From Roseivirga sp. UBA6052 (lineage in GTDB: Bacteria; Bacteroidota; Bacteroidia; Cytophagales; Cyclobacteriaceae), in contig DIYO01000004.1 in assembly GCA_002427755.1 (NCBI GenBank), positions 124,001 to 188,000 on the forward strand: a stretch of 64,000 nt of DNA, read 5' to 3'. The position numbers and the translations under genes are program-made. Below are positions 52,653 through 61,996 of the stretch, piece after piece (the stretch's first letter is position 1; every line of letters starts with the position of its first letter). The notes beneath the pieces are model-generated. The model made no database searches, had not been told where the DNA came from, and worked only from the letters and a program-made list of their open reading frames with translations.

Positions 52653-54059
52653 ATGTCAAAATTCGATAGACGTAAATTCCTGAAAACTACTTCTCTTTCC
52701 GCAGCAGGTATTGCAACAGCAGCAGCATTAAACAGTTGCGCTGAAGAAGAACTCCATCAAGAAAGACCAATAGGATCTCAATACATGGGTGACTTTCAGG
52801 CTCCCAAACTAAATCAAATCAGATTGGCTTTGATTGGAGTTGGTGCAAGAGGCAGCGGACATGCTACAGACTTTGCATCATTAGAAGGTGTCGAAATCGT
52901 TGCCATCTCTGACCTTTATGAAGATTGGGCCCAAAGATCGGCAGATAATTGTAAGGAAATTGGGAACGGCAACAGGCATCAGAATATCAAACTCTACCAT
53001 GGAGATGAGAATCTTTGGAAGCAGATGCTTGTCGATGAAAAGCCTGACACTGTCATCATCTCGACTAACTGGAAAAACCATGCGCCCATGGCCATTGAAG
53101 CTATGAAACAAGGGGCTCATGCTTTTGTTGAAGTACCCATTGCCATGACCTTGGAGGAAATGTGGGCCATAGTAGATACGTCTGAAGCCACTGGAAAGCA
53201 TTGTATGATGATGGAAAATGTAAACTATGGCCGAGACGAATTAATGTTCTTAAATATGTGCCGCCAAGGTTTGATTGGTGATATTCTCCATGGCGAAGCT
53301 TCATACATCCACGAGCTGCGTTTCCAAATGGAAGAACAAGAACGTGGAACGGGTTCCTGGAGAACACATCACTATGCCAATAGAAACGGAAACCTCTACC
53401 CTACCCATGGCCTAGGTCCTGTAGCCCAATACATGAACTTAGGCCGGACTGATGATACATTTAGCACCCTTGTTTCTTACTCAACACCTGCCTTGGGCAG
53501 ACAACTTTATGCTGGTCAAAACTATGATCCTGACCACAAATGGAATCAATTAGACTACAAAGGCGGTGACTTGAATACATCCATCATTAAAACTCAAATG
53601 GGTAGAACGGTTATGGTGCAATGGGACGAAACTAGCCCTAGACCCTACTCAAGGCTCAATCTCATTCAAGGCACTTTGGGTGCTTTGGCAGGTTTTCCAA
53701 CCCGTGTAGCATTACAAGGTGGCGTTGAAGGATTTACTGATAGCCACCACTCTTGGGCACAGGGTAAAGAAGCCTTGGCTGCACTAAGGGAAAAGTACGA
53801 TCATCCACTATACAAAAAACTAAACGAGAGTACTAAAAACTCTGGACATGGCGGCATGGATGGCATTATGCGTTATCGCATCGCAGAGTGTTTGAGAAAC
53901 GGATGGGCACTCGATCAAAATGTTTATGAAGGCTGCTTCTGGTCGGCTGTAAGTCCTTTAAGTGAAAAGTCTGTTGCTAAGGGTGGTATGCCTCAGCAGT
54001 TCCCAGACTTTACGCGAGGGGAATGGCAGAAGACAAAGGTTTTGGAAATAGTAAGTTAA
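52653..54059 (+). CDS. Gfo/Idh/MocA oxidoreductase, GH109-like
   Basis: This 468-residue protein has a Tat signal (DRRKFLKTTSLSAAG) and lipobox-like NSC, then a Rossmann domain with LALIGVGARGSGH and a C-terminal alpha/beta domain. GTGSWRTHHYANRNGNLYPT and HGLGPVAQYMNL are typical of GH109 (NAD-dependent alpha-N-acetylgalactosaminidase) and its relatives. It may cleave a GalNAc linkage by transient oxidation, or oxidise a sugar. The ATG at 52653 is preferred over an upstream TTG at 52620, because the Tat motif then falls at the usual distance. Confidence 0.88.
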   Translation: MSKFDRRKFLKTTSLSAAGIATAAALNSCAEEELHQERPIGSQYMGDFQAPKLNQIRLALIGVGARGSGHATDFASLEGVEIVAISDLYEDWAQRSADNCKEIGNGNRHQNIKLYHGDENLWKQMLVDEKPDTVIISTNWKNHAPMAIEAMKQGAHAFVEVPIAMTLEEMWAIVDTSEATGKHCMMMENVNYGRDELMFLNMCRQGLIGDILHGEASYIHELRFQMEEQERGTGSWRTHHYANRNGNLYPTHGLGPVAQYMNLGRTDDTFSTLVSYSTPALGRQLYAGQNYDPDHKWNQLDYKGGDLNTSIIKTQMGRTVMVQWDETSPRPYSRLNLIQGTLGALAGFPTRVALQGGVEGFTDSHHSWAQGKEALAALREKYDHPLYKKLNESTKNSGHGGMDGIMRYRIAECLRNGWALDQNVYEGCFWSAVSPLSEKSVAKGGMPQQFPDFTRGEWQKTKVLEIVS

Positions 54060-54064
54060 AAGCT

Positions 54065-54310
54065 ATGGAAGAAGATTATAAGAACCTTACCGATGAGGAG
54101 TTATTAGCAAAAGCAAGAGAGATCAAGAAATCGAAGTCAAGAGACCGATTCATCGTTGGGTTCCTGGTGGGGATTGCGATCGTTTCTACCATTAAAGACG
54201 GTATTAGTATTTACACTTTCATACCAGGAATATATGCACCTTTTGTTAGTAGAAATCAAAAAAAGAGGCAACACATTAAGAACCTATTAGAAGAAAGAGG
54301 GTTGAATTAA
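54065..54310 (+). CDS. Small membrane protein, unknown function
   Basis: The 81-residue version starting at the ATG at 54065 begins 5 bp after the oxidoreductase stop. It has an N-terminal charged helix (MEEDYKNLTDEELLAKA), then one or two membrane segments (about residues 30-60) and a basic tail. An upstream ATG at 54023 overlaps the oxidoreductase and is less likely. Similar small proteins with a TDEEL start are common in Bacteroidota; no function is known to me. Confidence 0.7.
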   Translation: MEEDYKNLTDEELLAKAREIKKSKSRDRFIVGFLVGIAIVSTIKDGISIYTFIPGIYAPFVSRNQKKRQHIKNLLEERGLN

Positions 54311-54314
54311 GTGT

Positions 54315-54893
54315 ATGCATCCTTTTAGAAAATTTATTCTGAATTATTCTGCACTTAGTGAACAGGAATGGGAACAAGTTGAAGCTCGTTTGATTCTTAA
54401 ACAATACAAGAAGGGTAAAGCACTTCTAAAAGAGGGCCAAATATGTAACAAACTCTATTTTCTTGAGGAGGGATTTCTTCGCTTCTATATCTACAATAAC
54501 AAGAAATCAGTAACAAAATTCTTTACAGAAGCTCCATACTGCTTCACTTCACAAAGGAGTTTTTCAAACTATATCCCTTCAAAAGAAAACATTGAGGTCT
54601 TAGAAAATTCGACTATTTGGGAAATGAACAAGTCAGACGCTTTCGATTTGCTGGCAATTCCCAAATGGAGTGAATTTATTCGAAAGCTAATTCAGGAGGT
54701 ACAGTTTTACACAGAGCAGATTTTGGAAGAAGCACAAAACAGTACGGCAGAAGAGCGATATGTAAAAATGATTGAAGAAAACAGTAGCATTATTGCCAAG
54801 GCCTCATCAAAGCATATAGCCAGCTATCTCGGTATAGCCCCTCAATCGTTAAGTAGGATCAGAAAAAAATATTGGGAACAATCTCGAAGTTAA
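54315..54893 (+). CDS. Crp/Fnr-family regulator A
   Basis: This 192-residue protein has a cyclic-nucleotide-binding fold (about residues 10-120) and a short C-terminal helix-turn-helix (IASYLGIAPQSLSRIRKKY). The phosphate-binding cassette arginine of cAMP-binding Crp is not evident, so its signal is unknown. This short Crp type is abundant in Bacteroidota. It starts the first of two similar blocks (SRPBCC, SDR, membrane protein) and may control it. Confidence 0.9.
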   Translation: MHPFRKFILNYSALSEQEWEQVEARLILKQYKKGKALLKEGQICNKLYFLEEGFLRFYIYNNKKSVTKFFTEAPYCFTSQRSFSNYIPSKENIEVLENSTIWEMNKSDAFDLLAIPKWSEFIRKLIQEVQFYTEQILEEAQNSTAEERYVKMIEENSSIIAKASSKHIASYLGIAPQSLSRIRKKYWEQSRS

Positions 54894-54945
54894 CATAGGT
54901 GAATAACTTCAGCCAGAAATCGCATGTTTTTACTAATAAAAAATT

Positions 54946-55434
54946 ATGCGATTATCTATACTTATTTTCCTTGTATGTGCCGCAATTTCTGCAAAGGCAC
55001 AAGATAAAGAACCAACTAACAAACACTTTTGGTATTCTCTTGAAACCACTGCATCGCCTGAAACAATTTGGTCTATATGGACAGACGTTCCGAATTGGAA
55101 AGAATGGGATGCGGGCTTAAAAGACGCCAACCTAGAAGGTGAATTCGCTCTTAAAGCAAAGGGTAAGATTACTTCTCTTGAGGGCCGAAAATCTAAATTC
55201 AAAGTCATAGAATATGTGGAAGGTCAATCCTATACCTATAAGACCTCTCTACCACTAGGCGGATTATATGTGAAGCGCTATCTCAACACACAGAATGGTA
55301 AAACTACATTTACCCATGAAGTCTGGTTTCAAGGCCTAACAGGTGGGCTATTTGCGAAAGCATTCGGAGAAAATTTCAGGAATATGTTGCCTGATGTATT
55401 AGGTAAAATCAAAGAAATAGCAGAACCGAAATAA
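54946..55434 (+). CDS. Secreted SRPBCC-domain protein A
   Basis: This 162-residue protein has a signal peptide (MRLSILIFLVCAAISAKAQ) followed by a START/SRPBCC fold: WYSLETTASPETIWSIWTDVPNW is the typical first strand-helix. The fold makes a deep hydrophobic pocket that binds lipids, pigments or polyketides. The ligand is unknown. A second SRPBCC protein occurs at 60265-60861. Confidence 0.85.
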   Translation: MRLSILIFLVCAAISAKAQDKEPTNKHFWYSLETTASPETIWSIWTDVPNWKEWDAGLKDANLEGEFALKAKGKITSLEGRKSKFKVIEYVEGQSYTYKTSLPLGGLYVKRYLNTQNGKTTFTHEVWFQGLTGGLFAKAFGENFRNMLPDVLGKIKEIAEPK

Positions 55435-55452
55435 GCATAAACTGGCTTAATA

Positions 55453-56406
55453 ATGAAACGCAGAAGCTTCATAAAAAAAGGCGGTCTAGCGCTAGCAAGT
55501 GCCGGAGTATTTGGAATGCCATATATCAACAGGTATACCACTAACAGTACTGCTGTTCAACAAAAAAACGAAATAATAAGCAGTGAAATTGGAGGTATAA
55601 AGGTACACGCTATTACATCAGGCCTGGTGAAAGTCAAAAAATCTCACCAAAACCCTAGTATTGGATTTCCCGCAATAATGATGGACCCCTTTTGGACAGA
55701 ATGGCTACCTATTCATACTTGGCTCATTGAACACCCTGAAGGGAATATTTTAATTGATACTGGTGAGAACAGCAATGTCAATAATGATGACTATTTCTCC
55801 TGTGATAATGTAAATGGGATGGTTTATCGTACCATACTAAAGTTTGATATTGACGAAAGTAGAGAATTACCTTCTCTACTTTCTAAAATCAACATTCAGC
55901 CAGATGATATTAGATGGGTTGTCCTAACACACTTACATTTAGATCATGTAGACGGTATTCAGTTCTTCCCAAATGCTGAATTTATTGTTTCTAAAAGTGA
56001 ATATCGTATAACTGCCCCTGGCCATGTACCATGTTTACTTCCTAATTGGTTTAGACCTCGAGAGGTGACCTATTCCAACTACAACAATCTTGGTTTTGAT
56101 GGTTCTTATGCTTTAACAAAAGCAAAAGATGTAATGATAGTACCAACACCAGGACATACTCACGGCCATCAGTCAGTGATATTACAAACGAATGAAGCAT
56201 CTGTCTTTTTTGCCGGAGACACCACTTTTACGCAAGAACAACTACTAAAAGATCAGGTCGCGGGAATCTGCAGTGATAAAAAAGCTGCCAGTAAAACTAT
56301 AACTCAAATACAAGAATTTGGGAAGAATTACCCAATGATTTATCTGCCCTCACATGACCTAGAGTCTGCATTAAGATTGAAGAACATGGATATGTTTAAG
56401 ATTTGA
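55453..56406 (+). CDS. Exported MBL-fold metallo-hydrolase
   Basis: This 317-residue protein has a Tat-like signal (KRRSFIKKGGLALASAG) and the metallo-beta-lactamase metal motif HLHLDHVDG, with GHTHGH, AGDTTF and a final LPSHD. These residues bind two metal ions. It resembles the lactonase/N-acyl-homoserine-lactone hydrolase or AttM-like branch. A quorum-quenching role is possible but not proven. It starts 18 bp after the SRPBCC gene. Confidence 0.9.
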   Translation: MKRRSFIKKGGLALASAGVFGMPYINRYTTNSTAVQQKNEIISSEIGGIKVHAITSGLVKVKKSHQNPSIGFPAIMMDPFWTEWLPIHTWLIEHPEGNILIDTGENSNVNNDDYFSCDNVNGMVYRTILKFDIDESRELPSLLSKINIQPDDIRWVVLTHLHLDHVDGIQFFPNAEFIVSKSEYRITAPGHVPCLLPNWFRPREVTYSNYNNLGFDGSYALTKAKDVMIVPTPGHTHGHQSVILQTNEASVFFAGDTTFTQEQLLKDQVAGICSDKKAASKTITQIQEFGKNYPMIYLPSHDLESALRLKNMDMFKI

Positions 56407-56440
56407 AGACACAATAGGTAAGAACTTAAATTCCCGAAAG

Positions 56441-56899
56441 ATGAAAACAATAATAACATCATTGTTCATAGTTATATGCAACACAGTAAACGCTCAAACT
56501 GACTTTTCAGAGAGGAGACCATCTATCAATTTAAGAGTCTCATTCCTACTCTTACCAGCCACTCCGCTAATAACATTAGAGGCATTAACTGTCAATCGAC
56601 TCTCGATTCAATTAGAATCTAATTTCGGTGATACACATGGTATCAATTTGAAATACTATCAAAACGAAAGTATGAATGGCACCTATTTTTTTACAGGTAT
56701 GGCTTGGGTGGAAGATGATCTCTTAAGGGAAAATGGTGGGTTCACAAGATTACCATATGGTGGAATAGGAATAGCCGACCGCTTTGGAAGAAAGGGACAT
56801 TATGTTTTTGATGGTAGGTTCGGAATAGGACCTACACTAAATGCAGACAACAACAGTTTATATCCTGTCATTAAGCTTGGGGTAGGGAGAATATTTTAA
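56441..56899 (+). CDS. Small secreted protein, unknown function
   Basis: This 152-residue protein has a signal peptide (MKTIITSLFIVICNTVNAQ). The mature part is beta-rich (FTRLPYGGIGIADRFGR, YPVIKLGVGRIF), like a small outer-membrane barrel. I do not recognise a family. It sits between the MBL and SDR genes, with 14 bp to the latter, so it is probably part of the same transcript. Confidence 0.7.
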   Translation: MKTIITSLFIVICNTVNAQTDFSERRPSINLRVSFLLLPATPLITLEALTVNRLSIQLESNFGDTHGINLKYYQNESMNGTYFFTGMAWVEDDLLRENGGFTRLPYGGIGIADRFGRKGHYVFDGRFGIGPTLNADNNSLYPVIKLGVGRIF

Positions 56900-56913
56900 A
56901 CAACAAATTGAAA

Positions 56914-57942
56914 ATGGAACAAATACTAGTAACTGGAGGTAATGGATTTATAGCCTCTTGGATAATTAAATACTTGTTAGATCAAGGTCATACAGTCAAT
57001 GCAACGGTCCGTAGTTTACAAAACCAGTCTAAGATTAGCCATTTAATCAAAATGGAAGATGACTACCCTGGTAAGCTTAACCTCTTTGAAGCAAATCTTA
57101 TGGTCAGCGGATCATTTGATCAGGCTATGAAAGGATGTGCAAAAGTTATTCATTGCGCCTCACCCTTTATCGTTGGCAAAATCAAAAAACCATATAAAGA
57201 GCTACTTGATCCAGCAGTAAAGGGTACTGAAAATGTATTAGGCAGTGTTAACAAAACTCAAGGAGTAAAGCGCGTGGTTCTTACCTCATCAGTTGTGGCT
57301 ATATGGGGAGATGCTTCGGATATATATCAGACTAAAGACAATACATTTGATGAATCCTATTGGAATGAATCGAGTAAGCTAAAAGAACAACCTTATTATG
57401 TTTCTAAAGTTCTTGCCGAGAAAAAGGCTTGGGAAATTTATGAGACCCAAAACAAATGGGAATTAGCAATTATTAATCCCGGTTTTGTTTTAGGGCCAAG
57501 CCTCCAACAAAAACCAAGTGGCACGAGCCAGGCCTTTATTGAGGACATGATTCAGGGTAAGAATAAAGCCGGAGTTCCTAGTTTATATTTCGGTTGTGTA
57601 GACGTACGGGATGTAGCCAAAGCTCATATAAAAGCTATGGATTCCTTCTGTCCACAAGGTCGATACATTGTTTCAAACGAAGTATTGTCAATGCTACATA
57701 TAGCAAAATTTATTGAGGATGCGTACCCTAATTCATTTAAGCTGCCTAAGAATGAAGTCCCTAAGTTTTTACTATATCTAGCAGGACCATTCCAAGGTTT
57801 TAGCTGGAATTACATTCGGAATAATATTGGTATCTCATTTAAAATTGATAATACCAAGAGTCGTAAAACCCTAGGACTAGACTACTATCCTATAAAAACT
57901 ACACTAAAGGATCAAGTCCAAGTACTTACAAACAATAAATAA
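56914..57942 (+). CDS. Extended SDR, dihydroflavonol-4-reductase-like
   Basis: This 342-residue protein is a member of the extended short-chain dehydrogenases. It has the NADP-binding motif VTGGNGFIASW and the catalytic YxxxK in YYVSKVLAEKK. VLTSSVVAIWG holds the serine. The DFR/CCR branch reduces aldehydes or ketones to alcohols. The ATG at 56914 is preferred over a TTG at 56908. The substrate is unknown, perhaps a product of the MBL or SRPBCC proteins beside it. Confidence 0.9.
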   Translation: MEQILVTGGNGFIASWIIKYLLDQGHTVNATVRSLQNQSKISHLIKMEDDYPGKLNLFEANLMVSGSFDQAMKGCAKVIHCASPFIVGKIKKPYKELLDPAVKGTENVLGSVNKTQGVKRVVLTSSVVAIWGDASDIYQTKDNTFDESYWNESSKLKEQPYYVSKVLAEKKAWEIYETQNKWELAIINPGFVLGPSLQQKPSGTSQAFIEDMIQGKNKAGVPSLYFGCVDVRDVAKAHIKAMDSFCPQGRYIVSNEVLSMLHIAKFIEDAYPNSFKLPKNEVPKFLLYLAGPFQGFSWNYIRNNIGISFKIDNTKSRKTLGLDYYPIKTTLKDQVQVLTNNK

Positions 57943-57957
57943 CCTTGTTTTAGAATT

Positions 57958-58308
57958 ATGATATTAGCTTCGTTAATCCTCAATATTGCCGTATTGATTC
58001 CAGTATGTTTTGCACTGCTTTTGAACAAGAAAGAAATGGAAGTTGTAGCAGGTGTGTTTACACCGGCAAGAGGTGTTTTACTTGCCATATATACAACCAT
58101 CTTACTTGCCTCTGTAGCATTGCTTTTATTTGACCAACCAACGCTAGCTTTTGGTCTATTCCTCATGCAAATAGTTTACAAATACCTCACGCCTTTCACG
58201 GTTAAAACTGTAAAGAATCCTATAGTTATTAGTAACCTATTTATTGCCACATTCCATGTGGTTACAGTAATCACTAGTTTCAAATCTGGAATTATAACTT
58301 TTGAATAA
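57958..58308 (+). CDS. Small four-span membrane protein
   Basis: This 116-residue protein has about four membrane spans and short loops (for example FTPARGVLLAIYTTILLAS). I do not recognise a named family. It begins 15 bp after the SDR gene and is probably in the same operon. A further 110 bp separate it from the second regulator gene. Confidence 0.65.
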   Translation: MILASLILNIAVLIPVCFALLLNKKEMEVVAGVFTPARGVLLAIYTTILLASVALLLFDQPTLAFGLFLMQIVYKYLTPFTVKTVKNPIVISNLFIATFHVVTVITSFKSGIITFE

Positions 58309-58418
58309 ATAGAATCAAGTTTTCCTTAGCGGGAAATTTTAATATGAGACAAGTCAATTAAACTTTCATTAATCAATTTCTTCTTTCTTGCGTTTAAAAG
58401 ATGGTATAGTGTTTCCCC

Positions 58419-58994
58419 ATGGAATTAATGAAAGCTGCCATATCGCAAATGATCAATATCTCTGAAGAAGAGGCAGCTACTTTTATGGGCTTTTGTTACC
58501 GCAGAAATTTTAAGAAAAAAGAGATCATAAGCGAGGACGATAAGATTATTGATGAGGTCTACTTTATAGAAAAAGGGATTCTGAGAGTAAAAATATTCGA
58601 TTACGGAGGTTCAGAGCACACCATTCATTTTGGTATTGAAAATCAATTTATAGCCGATTACAGAGCCTTTATTACTGGTGAAAAGTCTCGTTACCTACTG
58701 GAAGCCATGGAACCCACTGAAGTAATTGTATTACCAAGAAAGGCTGTAGAATGGGGCTATATAAATCTCAAAGAGGGTGAAAAACTGGGTAGAACCATTG
58801 CTGAATATTATTTCACCTACCTAGATCAGAGGATAGAACACTTATACACCCTCACTCCTTTTCAACGATACGAACTCATGAATGAGATTTTCCCTGACAT
58901 TCATAATAGAGTACCACAGCATATGATTGCATCCTATCTAGGTATTACGCCAATACATTTAAGCAGAATAAAACGAGAAGCGATCAAAACATAA
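58419..58994 (+). CDS. Crp/Fnr-family regulator B
   Basis: This 191-residue paralogue of regulator A has the same fold: a cyclic-nucleotide-binding domain (about residues 10-120) with EDDKIIDEVYFIEKGILRVKIF and a C-terminal helix-turn-helix (IASYLGITPIHLSRIKRE). Its ligand is unknown. It opens the second block, whose SRPBCC and SDR genes mirror those after regulator A. Confidence 0.9.
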   Translation: MELMKAAISQMINISEEEAATFMGFCYRRNFKKKEIISEDDKIIDEVYFIEKGILRVKIFDYGGSEHTIHFGIENQFIADYRAFITGEKSRYLLEAMEPTEVIVLPRKAVEWGYINLKEGEKLGRTIAEYYFTYLDQRIEHLYTLTPFQRYELMNEIFPDIHNRVPQHMIASYLGITPIHLSRIKREAIKT

Positions 58995-59057
58995 ACAAAT
59001 GTTATCGTTTTGGGTGCTGGCAATGCATCAACTTTGTCATGTTATAAAAATTTCGAC

Positions 59058-59486
59058 ATGACTAAATCATTTAAAATTATCCTCTGGCTAATGCTTTTTG
59101 CAGCATCTGCACAGGCACAAACAGGTAATGTCTTGTTTAAAGTAAAAGGTATAAAGACTGCCAAAGCAGGCAATATTGCCGCAGGCATCTTTGTAAAAGA
59201 AAACTTCCCTGAAGTCGGTAAACAGTTCAAAGGAAAAGACATAAAAGTAAAGGCTAGCGAAATGGAGGTCTTATTGGAGGATGTACCAGTGGGTATCTAT
59301 GGTGCTGTGGTTTATCAAGACACAGACAGCGACCAAGAACTAGACTCAAACTTTATGGGCTTTCCAAAAGAACCCATCGGTTTTGCCAACAATGCCAAAA
59401 TCAGATTTGGCCCTCCAAAGTTTGAAGATGCGGCAATCGAGGTGACAGAGGGAAAAACTACTATTGTTGAAATCAACCTTAAGTAA
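59058..59486 (+). CDS. DUF2141 secreted protein
   Basis: This 142-residue protein starts at the ATG at 59058 and has a signal peptide (MTKSFKIILWLMLFAASAQAQ). The mature domain shows typical DUF2141 landmarks: VYQDTDSDQELDSNFMGFP and EPIGFANNAK. The family's function is unknown; the Asp-rich stretch could bind calcium. A start at 59010 would place 16 extra residues before the signal and is rejected. Confidence 0.88.
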   Translation: MTKSFKIILWLMLFAASAQAQTGNVLFKVKGIKTAKAGNIAAGIFVKENFPEVGKQFKGKDIKVKASEMEVLLEDVPVGIYGAVVYQDTDSDQELDSNFMGFPKEPIGFANNAKIRFGPPKFEDAAIEVTEGKTTIVEINLK

Positions 59487-59487
59487 G

Positions 59488-60252
59488 ATGCAGTTCTTAA
59501 TCGAATTAAAGTCTAGAAACGAATTGCTCTTCTATTTCGGTGCCTTCAACCTCATACTCGCCATGTTATTTCTAGTATTGAGTCAAATCACTACCATAGA
59601 AGTTTCAGGTACCAATGCATGGTATAAACCCATAAAGTTTGCCATCTCCATAGGTACTTACAGTTGGACTATTGCTTGGTTGATGCACTACTTACCACAA
59701 GACTCATTTGTCAATACAGTAAGTTGGTTAGTAATTGTAATGCTTGGCTTTGAAATTATTTACATCGGTATTCAAGCAGGCAGAGGCCAATTATCTCACT
59801 TCAATCTATCAACACCTATCTACGCTGCCTTGTATTCAGCTATGGCTTTAGCTGCAACTGTAGTGGCTTTTATTACCCTGATCTTAGCAGTAAGGTTTTT
59901 CACTACACCATTACCCCAATTGCCCGAATACTACTTATGGGCAATTAGACTGGGGCTACTACTCTTCTTTGTCTTCTCTATGGAAGGCTTTGTAATGGGA
60001 TCCAGATTATCGCATACCATCGGTGCCAATTCAGGAGGCAAAACCATTCCTTTTCTGAATTGGAGCAAAGAATATGGCGACCCAAGAGTTGCACATTTTA
60101 TAGGAATGCATGCGTTACAAGTACTCCCTTTCACCGCTTATTACTTACTAAAAGACACAAAACTCGTCATCGGCTTATCTACTATTTACAGCTTCATTGC
60201 ACTGTATGTATTAGTGCAAGCCTTAGATGGCAAACCCTTTGTAAAAGCATAA
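59488..60252 (+). CDS. Seven-span membrane protein, unknown function
   Basis: This 254-residue protein has about seven membrane spans. A NAWYKPIKFAISIGTYSWTIAW segment follows the first span and SRLSHTIGANSGG lies between spans five and six. I know similar unnamed Bacteroidota proteins but no function. The ATG at 59488 lies one base after the DUF2141 stop; an earlier start at 59464 is unlikely. The close spacing suggests cotranscription. Confidence 0.7.
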   Translation: MQFLIELKSRNELLFYFGAFNLILAMLFLVLSQITTIEVSGTNAWYKPIKFAISIGTYSWTIAWLMHYLPQDSFVNTVSWLVIVMLGFEIIYIGIQAGRGQLSHFNLSTPIYAALYSAMALAATVVAFITLILAVRFFTTPLPQLPEYYLWAIRLGLLLFFVFSMEGFVMGSRLSHTIGANSGGKTIPFLNWSKEYGDPRVAHFIGMHALQVLPFTAYYLLKDTKLVIGLSTIYSFIALYVLVQALDGKPFVKA

Positions 60253-60264
60253 TAATTAAAACAT

Positions 60265-60861
60265 ATGAAAAAGATGAAAATCACTAACCACTTAGTGAGC
60301 ATGGCTACGCTATGCCTAATCCTAAGTACAATGCTAACAGGTTGTTACTCGGTTAAAAAGACCGTTGAGAACAGCTTACCTCTATCTCAGGAAATCAATT
60401 GGCCTGAAGATTACGATCCTGAAGACTCGAAGTTTTTCGTCCACAATGAAATAGATATTGAAGCTTCTCCTGAGACCGTTTGGGAGATACTGATTAATGC
60501 TGTGGAATGGGAAACCTATTATGAAGGAGCAAGCGAATTTGAATTGGCAGGTAACTCTGACGGAAAATTAAAATCAGATTCTGAATTTTCATGGAAGACT
60601 ATGGGACTTGATTTCACTTCTGTAATTAAAGAATATGAAGCCCCTAATCGTTTAGCATGGGAATCTATTCGCAAGGACATCAGAGGCTACCATGCATGGT
60701 TGATCTTACCCACCCCTACAGGATCCAAACTTATCACTAGTGAAGCACAGCACGGTTTCATGACGCTTCCACAGAAAGTATTTATACCCAAAAAATTAAA
60801 AGGCCTACACGATATCTGGCTGGCAGAAATAAAAACTAAAGCTGAAAACACAGAAAAATGA
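60265..60861 (+). CDS. SRPBCC-domain lipoprotein B
   Basis: This 198-residue protein has a lipoprotein signal ending in MLTGC. A polyketide-cyclase/START-type fold follows (HNEIDIEASPETVWEILINAVEWETYY, then WLILPTPTGSKLIT). It resembles SRPBCC A but has a lipid anchor instead of a simple signal. Its end overlaps the SDR gene by 4 bases (ATGA), showing translational coupling. A lipid or polyketide-like ligand is inferred from the fold only. Confidence 0.87.
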   Translation: MKKMKITNHLVSMATLCLILSTMLTGCYSVKKTVENSLPLSQEINWPEDYDPEDSKFFVHNEIDIEASPETVWEILINAVEWETYYEGASEFELAGNSDGKLKSDSEFSWKTMGLDFTSVIKEYEAPNRLAWESIRKDIRGYHAWLILPTPTGSKLITSEAQHGFMTLPQKVFIPKKLKGLHDIWLAEIKTKAENTEK

Positions 60862-61673
60862 AAATATCTCAAAACACGATCAAAAGACTCAAAAGCACCT
60901 ATGAAGAATGGGTGCTGATAACGGGTGCCACTTCAGGCATTGGCAAGGAGCTCGCCATCAAGTTTGGCGAAGCAGGCTTCAAGCTCATCATTACAGGGAG
61001 ACGAGAGCAAGAGTTAGAAAATCTAAGCACTTATCTTTTTGACCTTTTCAAAACGGAAACAATCCCTGTCAAAGGAGACCTTTCGAAGACAGAGCACATT
61101 CACTCGCTTTTAGAAGAAATCGATCATCTTAATGTGGGTATCGCTATTCTCAATGCAGGTTATGGCACATCGGGAAGATTTGCTCATTCCGATTTAGTAA
61201 GAGAAACTAACATGCTAGATCTTAACTGCAAGTCGGTCTTAGTGATGTCTCATTACTTTGCCAATAAGATGAAGCAGCAACCCAAGAGAGGTGCATTAGT
61301 TTTGTTGAGTTCAATGGTTGGTTTTCAAGGTGTGCCCAACGCTGCCAACTACGCTGCCACCAAAGCCTATGTGCAATCATTGGGAGAAGCACTCGCTCAT
61401 GAGCTCAAAGCAGATGGAATCGATGTGCTCACTGCAGCCCCCGGGCCAGTGAATAGTGGCTTTGCCCAGAGAGCCAACATGAAAATGGATATGACTTTAA
61501 GTACAGAAGATGTAGCCATTCCTATTATCAATGCTATTGGTAAAAAGAGTAGAATCCTTCCCGGCTTCTTAACTAAGTTTCTTGTCTATAACCTCCGCAT
61601 GACACCAAGGTGGGCTAAGGTTTTAATAATGGGGAAAGTGATGGGCGGATTTACCAAACATCAATTAAATTGA
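60858..61673 (+). CDS. Classical SDR oxidoreductase
   Basis: This 271-residue short-chain dehydrogenase has TGATSGIGKEL for cofactor binding, NAG in ILNAGYGTSG and the active-site YAATKAY, with serine in LLSSMVGF. RREQE after beta-2 suggests NADPH preference. The C-terminal basic stretch could be a membrane-associating helix. The substrate is not predictable. Its start overlaps the SRPBCC lipoprotein stop. Confidence 0.93.
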   Translation: MKISQNTIKRLKSTYEEWVLITGATSGIGKELAIKFGEAGFKLIITGRREQELENLSTYLFDLFKTETIPVKGDLSKTEHIHSLLEEIDHLNVGIAILNAGYGTSGRFAHSDLVRETNMLDLNCKSVLVMSHYFANKMKQQPKRGALVLLSSMVGFQGVPNAANYAATKAYVQSLGEALAHELKADGIDVLTAAPGPVNSGFAQRANMKMDMTLSTEDVAIPIINAIGKKSRILPGFLTKFLVYNLRMTPRWAKVLIMGKVMGGFTKHQLN

Positions 61674-61690
61674 GTTAAACCGTTCACAAT

Positions 61691-61996
61691 TTGGACTTTG
61701 CCATCATTACCATATCAGCATTCATAGTAGGTCTAGGGTTTCTTGTGAAGAGAAACCCTAACCTAATTGCTGGCTACAATGGCTTGTCGGAACAAGAGAA
61801 GAGAAAAGTTGATATTGAAGGGTTGTCAACTTGGATGCGCAACGGCTTTGTTATTACAGGATTAGCAACTCCTTTAGTCTATTTTCTGGTAGGTTATTTC
61901 GGCTATCAGCAATTAGCAGATTTTTCTATGATGTTTACAATCACCATTGGCACATTTGTTATAGCCATTTCAAGCCAACGCTTTCGAAACAAATAA
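61691..61996 (+). CDS. DUF3784 small membrane protein
   Basis: This 101-residue protein has three membrane spans and the DUF3784 signature: VKRNPNLIAGYNGLSEQEKRKVD after span one. Function is unknown. A TAA at 61676 stands in frame upstream, so the only useful initiation codon is the TTG at 61691. It starts 17 bp after the SDR gene. Confidence 0.83.
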   Translation: MDFAIITISAFIVGLGFLVKRNPNLIAGYNGLSEQEKRKVDIEGLSTWMRNGFVITGLATPLVYFLVGYFGYQQLADFSMMFTITIGTFVIAISSQRFRNK

